Below, one piece after another: positions 6,153-7,837 of a stretch of 7,837 bases of DNA. Made by a program: the position numbers and the translations under genes. Source of the DNA: an uncultured Eubacterium sp. (GTDB lineage Bacteria > Bacillota > Clostridia > Lachnospirales > Lachnospiraceae); contig USBB01000052.1 of the NCBI GenBank assembly GCA_900552795.1, forward strand, positions 1 to 7,837, in the 5' to 3' direction. Below the pieces are notes generated by a model. The model had not been told where the DNA came from. It ran no database searches and was given only the letters and a program-made list of their open reading frames with translations. Position 1 is the stretch's first letter, and the number at the start of each line of letters is the position of its first letter.

Positions 6153-7211
6153 TTACTCCTCTTCATTTTTACGTTCAATCTCCGTTCCGTCCAGGAAGAC
6201 CACCAACAATGTTCCATTTTCAAAAACCTTGATGTGGTCCAGTGTTTTCAGCATGAAGTCCGTATCCATCTGCGTCAAAGTCTTTGCCCCATCGGTATAT
6301 TCTATGAACTTCTCCGCCCGATAACTTTCCAAGAGGTTCTCGCTCTGCAGCTGTTCCGTCCACTGCTCCATAAAGTCTTCTCGGTTCTCCACCAATGCGT
6401 TCCAAGCCATCAGATAAGCCTTTATCAGCGTTTCTTCCTCTACGCGGCGGTTGGCACATCCCATAACTCCTTTGATCTTGTAGCGTTCACTGCATTGCCA
6501 TATCTTACGGTCAACTCCCGTACTGCTCCGCCAGCCTTTCCGTGCAAATACTTTATTACAGTCTCCGCAAATTATCTTGGATGCAAATGGATTGCTTTCC
6601 GGCCGGTGGGAATAGTAGTTTGTCCCATGCTCCTCCAGATACTTTTTCCTGCGTTTTATTTCAAGCTGTATACATTCCAATATCCGCTTTGAAATGATGG
6701 TATCGTAGTCATCCTCCACATAAAACATCTGAATTTTCCCTTTGTTCTGTATACGTTTCTTGGTGATGAAATCCACCGTATAGCTTTTCTGCAGCAAGAC
6801 ATCACCCTTGTATTTTTCATTCTCCAACATACTCATTAAGGTTGTGGACTGCCACTTCGTACCGCCATCCCAATTTTTCACACCTTCCCATTCAAAAATC
6901 CTCTTAATGTAATCGGTTGTTTTTCCGTCCATGAATTCCTGATACAGCCGAGCCACAATCGGCTCCTATGTCCTATTGATTACCAGCTTCCCCGTTTCAT
7001 TCGTATCGTAGCCAAGAAAACGCTTTGTACTCATTTTGTGCTTCCCTGTCTCAAACCTTCTGCTGATTCCCCATATGCAGTTCTCTAAAATGGATTGGCT
7101 CTCATCCTGTGCCAGTGAAGAAAGAATGGTAAGCAGCACTTCACCCTTTGCATCGAGAGTATTGATATTTTCCTTTTCAAAAATAATTCCTATCCCCAAA
7201 TCTTTCAACAA
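6153..7211 (-). pseudogene. Large serine recombinase remnant (TndX/TnpX type), truncated and with an in-frame stop
   Basis: The frame reads LKDLGIGIIFEKENINTLD, then LTILSSLAQDESQSI, KHKMSTKRFLGYDT and GKLVINRT, meets TAG at 6968-6966, and resumes in the same frame with IVARLYQEFMDGKT, GTKWQSTTLMSMLENEKYKG (recombinase domain) and a zinc ribbon beginning ICGDCNK with later WQC and GC ligands, ending at 6153. This is the site-specific integrase/excisionase family that moves Tn4451/Tn5397-like elements. The N-terminal catalytic domain with its active-site serine is missing: the frame upstream of about 7211 turns into unrelated sequence. Relatives usually have EEQA after GKLVIN, so the stop probably replaced a Gln codon (CAG to TAG). 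Base composition is clearly richer in G and C than the neighbouring six genes, suggesting a different origin. It cannot be active. Confidence 0.9.
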
Positions 7212-7217
7212 AAACTG

Positions 7218-7304
7218 TTATTGATGCTACAGGAATGTGATGAGCAAGAGGTAGCCGAGATTCTTCCAGCAATTGAATACCTCTTAGCACTCATACATAA
7301 ATAA
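7218..7304 (+). pseudogene. C-terminal tail of an unknown plus-strand gene, cut off at the recombinase junction
   Basis: A plus-strand frame beginning at the recombinase breakpoint encodes LLMLQECDEQEVAEILPAIE followed by YLLALIHK and TAA. It is acidic, helical and gene-like. An ATG at 7224 would give only 26 residues and has no clear ribosome binding site, so this is more likely the end of a longer protein lost in the rearrangement that truncated the recombinase. I do not recognise the family. Confidence 0.35.
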
Positions 7305-7334
7305 TCCGTTGTGATTCTGGTTCTTTTCTTTTTG

Positions 7335-7363
7335 TTGCCATCTCTAAATCTTACCCTTGTAAT
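7335..7363 (+). promoter_or_regulatory. Weak second promoter candidate upstream of the BlaI-family gene
   Basis: TTGCCA (7335-7340) and TGTAAT (7358-7363) are separated by 17 bp. The -10-like box overlaps the first TTAC-N4-GTAA dyad. This would explain why two dyads lie more than 60 bp upstream of the main promoter, but the boxes are imperfect. Confidence 0.25.
7351..7362. promoter_or_regulatory. Operator-like dyad 1, TTAC-CCTT-GTAA
   Basis: This is a 12-bp dyad of the TTAC-N4-GTAA type. BlaI/MecI/CopY proteins bind short dyads built around TAC...GTA, so it is probably a site for the adjacent regulator. With its flanks (7346-7364) it is an inverted copy of the second site. Confidence 0.5.
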
Positions 7364-7373
7364 ACTTCATTTA

Positions 7374-7385
7374 TTACACAAGTAA
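7374..7385. promoter_or_regulatory. Operator-like dyad 2, TTAC-ACAA-GTAA
   Basis: This shares extended flanks with the third site (TATTAC-N4-GTAAGATTT, 7372-7390) and is the mirror of the first. Together the first two sites form an imperfect 19-bp inverted repeat with three mismatches across 7346-7390. Confidence 0.5.
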
Positions 7386-7414
7386 GATTTCAAGTCAATA
7401 TGTTTTTTCTGAAA

Positions 7415-7443
7415 TTGACAACCACATAAATAGCGTCTATAAT
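7415..7443 (+). promoter_or_regulatory. Consensus promoter of the BlaI-family gene
   Basis: TTGACA (7415-7420), a 17-bp spacer and TATAAT (7438-7443) match the sigma-70/sigma-A consensus exactly. Transcription would start near 7450, on top of the third operator-like dyad and about 33 nt before the ATG. Confidence 0.85.
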
Positions 7444-7450
7444 ATATTTA

Positions 7451-7462
7451 TTACAGCCGTAA
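7451..7462. promoter_or_regulatory. Operator-like dyad 3, TTAC-AGCC-GTAA, at the transcription start
   Basis: The dyad lies just after the -10 box and covers the expected start of transcription, the usual position for repression. Its flanks copy the second site in the same orientation. It points to self-repression by the downstream regulator. Confidence 0.6.
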
Positions 7463-7482
7463 GATTTAAGGAGAGAATTGAA

Positions 7483-7837
7483 ATGAGCGATTTACCACAG
7501 ATTTCTGAAGCTGAATTTGAAGTTATGAAAATCGTATGGAAACATGCGCCGATCAGTACCAATGAAATAACAGATAAATTATTACAGACCACAAGCTGGA
7601 GTCCTAAGACGATACAGACTTTAATCAAACGTCTCGTAACAAAAGGCGTTCTGACTTATGAAAAACAGAGCCGAGTGTTTGTTTATACCCCAGTCGTGAA
7701 AGAAAGCGAATACATCGGCCAGGAAAGCAACTCTTTTCTGGAACGATACTATGACGGGGATATCACTGCCATGCTGTCTGCCTATATAGAAAATGACAGA
7801 CTGTCTGAAACAGAAATAGACACCCTACGTTCCCTTC
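7483..7837 (+). CDS. BlaI/MecI/CopY-family transcriptional repressor, 3' end beyond the window
   Basis: The first 118 residues are visible. MSDLPQISEAEFEVMKIVWK, then APISTNEITDKLLQ, SWSPKTIQTLIKRLVTKGVL and EKQSRVFVYTPVV form the standard winged-helix DNA-binding domain of the family, with SPKTIQTLIKRL as recognition helix. The remainder (ESEYIGQESNSFLERYYDGD and on) is the start of the C-terminal dimerisation helices. The family is usually about 120-130 aa, so only a few residues are missing. These repressors are inactivated by cleavage, generally by a BlaR1/MecR1-type M56 membrane protease encoded next door, which would lie to the right of the window. AAGGAG at 7468-7473 lies 9 nt before the ATG. 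A consensus promoter and three dyads upstream indicate autoregulation. Targets (beta-lactam response or another stress) cannot be told from here. Confidence 0.93.
   Translation, partial: MSDLPQISEAEFEVMKIVWKHAPISTNEITDKLLQTTSWSPKTIQTLIKRLVTKGVLTYEKQSRVFVYTPVVKESEYIGQESNSFLERYYDGDITAMLSAYIENDRLSETEIDTLRSL

Noticed and set aside
6234..6692. 152-aa plus-strand frame and 79-aa minus-strand frame (6220-6459) over the recombinase
   Set aside because: Both are shadows of the GC-richer recombinase reading frame, which carries the zinc ribbon in the true frame.
7437..7628. 63-aa minus-strand frame over the regulator start
   Set aside because: It is antisense to a BlaI-family gene that has a consensus promoter and ribosome binding site.
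1..7837. CRISPR array, tRNA or rRNA gene
   Set aside because: No regularly spaced direct repeats and no tRNA- or rRNA-like sequences were seen on either strand.

Overview
The window looks like an accessory island in a low-GC Gram-positive bacterium, most likely a gut Clostridium relative of the Lachnospiraceae type. The reasons are AT-rich coding sequence with strong GGAGG-type ribosome binding sites, a TndX/TnpX-type large serine recombinase remnant, and a BlaI/MecI-family regulator with a consensus promoter. The family assignment comes from sequence character and recall, not from a database search.

Layout. At the left edge (1-468, minus) is a broken remnant of a large mobile-element protein, probably an LPD3-like nuclease-fold domain; one base appears to be missing from an A8 run. 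A gene-poor gap follows (469-674). Six minus-strand genes then fill 675-6012. In transcription order (right to left) they are: an unrecognised 228-aa protein; a 318-aa PD-(D/E)XK nuclease-like protein; an unrecognised 358-aa protein with a helical N-terminus and an acidic linker; then, after a 103-bp gap, a dTMP-kinase-like P-loop kinase; a cobalamin-binding-domain radical SAM enzyme; and a family-4-like Fe-S uracil-DNA glycosylase homologue with an altered catalytic motif. The last three genes are joined by ATGA stop/start overlaps. The first three are separated by 1 and 16 bp.

To the right (6153-7211, minus) is a dead serine recombinase with higher GC. Its N-terminal catalytic part is missing and it has an in-frame amber stop. 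It abuts a 29-codon tail of an unknown plus-strand gene (7218-7304). The window ends inside a plus-strand BlaI/MecI/CopY-family repressor gene (from 7483), preceded by a TTGACA-N17-TATAAT promoter and three TTAC-N4-GTAA dyads.

How the genes may work together. The nuclease-like gene and its two partners resemble a small anti-phage system; from memory the two-gene GAPS4 layout is the closest match, with an extra third gene. The kinase, radical SAM and UDG-fold genes look like a translationally coupled set that handles a modified nucleotide or base. Whether the six genes form one system or two adjacent ones is the main open question. Placement between decayed mobile-element genes fits a defence-type island. 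All functional links are inference from domain content and gene order.
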